From positions 1-17,281 of the forward strand of contig JANTGN010000033.1 of NCBI GenBank assembly GCA_024762895.1: DNA of 17,281 bases, read 5' to 3'. The notes beneath the pieces are model-generated. The model saw only the letters and a program-made list of their open reading frames with translations, did not search any database and was not told the origin of the DNA. Within the stretch, counting starts at the first letter, position 1; each line of letters opens with the position of its first letter. Of the stretch, positions 15,438 through 17,281 are shown piece by piece. The translations under genes were made by a program, and so were the position numbers. This stretch comes from Thiotrichales bacterium (lineage in GTDB: Bacteria; Pseudomonadota; Gammaproteobacteria; J044).

Positions 15438-15491
15438 ATGCACTGCTCCGCCCTGGTTAAGCGATCCCTGCGAAAAAGGAACCACCCATGA
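15438..15491 (+). CDS. Possible 17-codon leader ORF overlapping the zwf start
   Basis: In the 64-bp gap between gnd and zwf, an ATG at 15438 has its own AAGGA SD (15426-15430) 7 nt upstream. It opens a 17-residue frame, MHCSALVKRSLRKRNHP. Its TGA stop (15489-15491) overlaps the zwf ATG (15488-15490) in the classic ATGA arrangement used for translational coupling. The peptide is strongly basic and resembles nothing I know. It could be a coupling or regulatory leader peptide for zwf, or chance. The zwf gene also has its own AAAGGA SD, so it does not strictly need the coupling. Confidence 0.4.
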   Translation: MHCSALVKRSLRKRNHP

Positions 15492-16969
15492 CCGAATCCT
15501 GCACCTATGTGATCTTTGGGGCCACCGGCAATCTCTCAAGGGTCAAGCTCATGCCGGCCCTGTATCATCTGGAACGTGCCGGCAAACTGCCCGAGGGCAC
15601 CCGCATTCTGGCCCTGGGACGGCGTGACTGGGACAGTCAGCATTTTATTGATGAGGCCAGGGACTGGATTGATCAGAAGCTTAAGGAAGACCTGGATGGA
15701 ACCGTTTTTCAGAAGTTTGCCGAACGGATTGACTATTTCAGGGGTGATCTGACTCAGACGGTTATGTACACGAAGCTCCATAGCTATTTGGAACAACATA
15801 GCGAGTTCCCAAGCAATATCGCCTATTACATGGCCATCAGCCCGACAGAATTCGGGGTCGTCATCGAGTCCCTGAATAATGCTCAACTCCTGGATGAGAC
15901 CCATGGCTGGCGGCGGGTCGTGATCGAGAAACCATTTGGCTATGACCTGGAGAGCGCTCAGGCCCTGCAACGGCGTATTGGCCGTTATCTTCGTGAAGAC
16001 CAGGTCTATCGAATTGATCACTATCTCGGTAAGGGAACGGTGCAGAATGTCCTCGTATTCCGCTTTGCCAATACCATGATGGAACCGCTCTGGAACCGTA
16101 ATTACATCGACCACATCCAGATCACCCATTCCGAGACCCTGGGCGTGGGCAGCCGCGCCAATTTTTATGACGGCACGGGCGCCATGCGCGACATGATCCA
16201 GAGTCACCTGCTCCAGCTGCTCACCCTGGTCACGATGGAACCCCCCGTGGCCATGGAGGCGGAGGCCCTCAGGGACGAAAAGGTAAAGGTCCTCAAATCC
16301 GTCCGTCCTATCTCGCCCAACTCGGTGCATGCCCATGCCTTTCGTGCCCAGTATGGAGAAGGCCAGATCGACGGTCAGCGTGTAGTGAGTTACCTCAATG
16401 AAGACAACGTGCCCAAGGACAGCGTGACCGAGACCTATGCCGCGCTCAAACTCTATATCGATAACTGGCGCTGGCGTGGTGTGCCCATTTATCTACGCAC
16501 GGGCAAACGCATGGCACGGCAGCAGTCGATGATCTCCATCTGTTTTCGACATCCCCCACAGCAGTTTTTCCGCGATACCCAGGTGGAACAGATCCAGCAA
16601 AACTGGGTATTGCTGGGCATCCAGCCCGACTGCCTGCGCATGGAGATGACCGTTAAGGAACCAGGCCTTGAGATGCGCACCCGTCAGACCAGCCTCGATG
16701 CCAGCCTGCGCAGTGCCGACGAACCGATGACGGATGCCTATGAAGAACTCCTGCTGGATGTCATCGATGGTGACCGTTCCCTGTTCCTGCGTTATGACGA
16801 GGTCGAGTATGCATGGCGAGTAGTGGACCCGGTCCTGCGCCTGTGGGCCACGGAACGCGACTTTATCCAGACCTATCCGGCCGGTAGCTGGGGACCGCAG
16901 GAGAGCCGGCGCCTGTTTGAAAAAGAGGAACACCGCTGGCGTCATAACCTGGGGCTTGAAGATAACTAA
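15488..16969 (+). CDS. zwf: Glucose-6-phosphate 1-dehydrogenase
   Basis: This enzyme oxidises glucose 6-phosphate to 6-phosphogluconolactone with NADP+ (some forms also use NAD+), the entry step of the oxidative pentose phosphate pathway. The 493 residues show the coenzyme motif FGATGNLSRVKLMPALYHL (10-28) and IEKPFG (146-151). The active-site signature RIDHYLGKG (175-183) carries Asp177, His178 and Lys182, and the catalytic base His240 lies in RDMIQSHLLQ. Other landmarks are DEKVKVLKS, DNWRWRGVPIYLRTGKRM and DAYEELLLDVIDGD. Two positions differ from the usual sequence. The signature has GKG where nearly all members have GKE (codon GGA at 16034-16036, one base from GAA). The nucleotide-binding loop has GNL rather than GDL. 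Key catalytic residues are intact, so activity is expected. An AAAGGA SD (15475-15480) lies 7 nt before the ATG. The pgl gene starts 2 nt after the stop. Confidence 0.97.
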   Translation: MTESCTYVIFGATGNLSRVKLMPALYHLERAGKLPEGTRILALGRRDWDSQHFIDEARDWIDQKLKEDLDGTVFQKFAERIDYFRGDLTQTVMYTKLHSYLEQHSEFPSNIAYYMAISPTEFGVVIESLNNAQLLDETHGWRRVVIEKPFGYDLESAQALQRRIGRYLREDQVYRIDHYLGKGTVQNVLVFRFANTMMEPLWNRNYIDHIQITHSETLGVGSRANFYDGTGAMRDMIQSHLLQLLTLVTMEPPVAMEAEALRDEKVKVLKSVRPISPNSVHAHAFRAQYGEGQIDGQRVVSYLNEDNVPKDSVTETYAALKLYIDNWRWRGVPIYLRTGKRMARQQSMISICFRHPPQQFFRDTQVEQIQQNWVLLGIQPDCLRMEMTVKEPGLEMRTRQTSLDASLRSADEPMTDAYEELLLDVIDGDRSLFLRYDEVEYAWRVVDPVLRLWATERDFIQTYPAGSWGPQESRRLFEKEEHRWRHNLGLEDN

Positions 16970-16971
16970 CC

Positions 16972-17281
16972 ATGGAATGGATCGTATTTGAGAATGCCGA
17001 GGCCGTGGCGCGCCGTGCCTGTAATGAAATCTTAAACATCGCCCGGGACGCCATCGAGGCACGTGGCCGTTTCAGCATCGTACTGGCCGGTGGCACAACC
17101 CCCGAACGCTGCTATGGATTACTCGCTCAATCGGAAAGCGACTGGAGCCACTGGCATGTCTACCTCGGCGACGAGCGCTGCCTGCCCGCCGATGACCCGG
17201 AAAGAAACAGTGTCATGGCGGCACGCACCCTCACCGAACAGGTCCCCATCCCTTCCGATCATGTCCATCCCATCCACGCCG
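16972..17281 (+). CDS. pgl: 6-phosphogluconolactonase, 3'-truncated by window edge
   Basis: This enzyme hydrolyses 6-phosphogluconolactone to 6-phosphogluconate, linking the zwf and gnd products. The first 103 codons are in the window. They include the phosphate-binding loop VLAGGTTPERCYGLL (38-51, GGTTP at 40-44) and the family signature WHVYLGDERCLPADDPERNS (61-80). That signature holds the GDER segment and the Arg-Asn-Ser residues typical of the Pgl/DevB and glucosamine-6-phosphate isomerase superfamily. The ATG is 2 nt after the zwf stop, so expression is coupled to zwf. No clear SD is present immediately upstream, which fits re-initiation by ribosomes finishing zwf. The frame is still open at base 17281, and roughly 125-130 residues should lie beyond the window. 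The order gnd-zwf-pgl puts the whole oxidative branch in one operon. Confidence 0.93.
   Translation, partial: MEWIVFENAEAVARRACNEILNIARDAIEARGRFSIVLAGGTTPERCYGLLAQSESDWSHWHVYLGDERCLPADDPERNSVMAARTLTEQVPIPSDHVHPIHA

Noticed and set aside
15536..16336. Long minus-strand open frame (266 codons) opposite zwf
   Set aside because: It lies wholly inside a clearly conserved zwf gene, has no family motif, and is the antisense shadow expected from GC-rich codon use.
16493..17062. Minus-strand open frame (189 codons) across zwf and pgl
   Set aside because: It is antisense to two recognised genes and its translation shows no domain or plausible start context.

Overview
The window reads as chromosomal DNA of a gammaproteobacterium. 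The reasons are a FadE-type acyl-CoA dehydrogenase with a membrane-anchored N-terminus, an SbcB-family exonuclease I, a gnd-zwf-pgl pentose phosphate cluster, and an FNR/ANR-type operator. Species cannot be fixed from the sequence. A periplasmic multiheme cytochrome under an apparent anaerobic promoter suggests a respiratory or sediment-type lifestyle. That last point is inference.

Layout. (1) 1-5655, plus strand: a tight fatty-acid beta-oxidation operon of fadE (5' end outside the window), a FadI-like thiolase and a FadJ/FadB-like bifunctional enzyme. The three cover all steps from acyl-CoA to acetyl-CoA. (2) 5677-7103, minus strand: two stop-start-overlapping genes for a TPR lipoprotein and an unrecognised exported protein. 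(3) 7187-9812, minus strand: a 12-haem c-type cytochrome gene with a strong rho-independent terminator at its 3' end. At its 5' end it has a leader of about 130 nt with two hairpins and a class-II-like FNR promoter. (4) 9900-11348, minus strand: exonuclease I (sbcB). (5) 11445-13867, plus strand, divergent from sbcB: an exported thioredoxin-like DUF255 protein followed by a glutathione S-transferase. (6) 13975-17281, plus strand: gnd, zwf and the start of pgl, the complete oxidative branch of the pentose phosphate pathway. A possible 17-codon leader ORF overlaps the zwf start codon by 4 nt.

How they work together: region 1 breaks down fatty acyl-CoA to acetyl-CoA, and region 6 makes NADPH and pentose phosphate. 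Region 5 deals with thiol and glutathione chemistry, and region 3 carries periplasmic electrons, probably when oxygen is low. The least described parts are the 12-haem cytochrome with its regulatory leader, the adjacent TPR lipoprotein/exported protein pair, and the small ORF before zwf. No mobile element, CRISPR array, tRNA or rRNA was seen, and no gene-free stretch exceeds about 270 bases.
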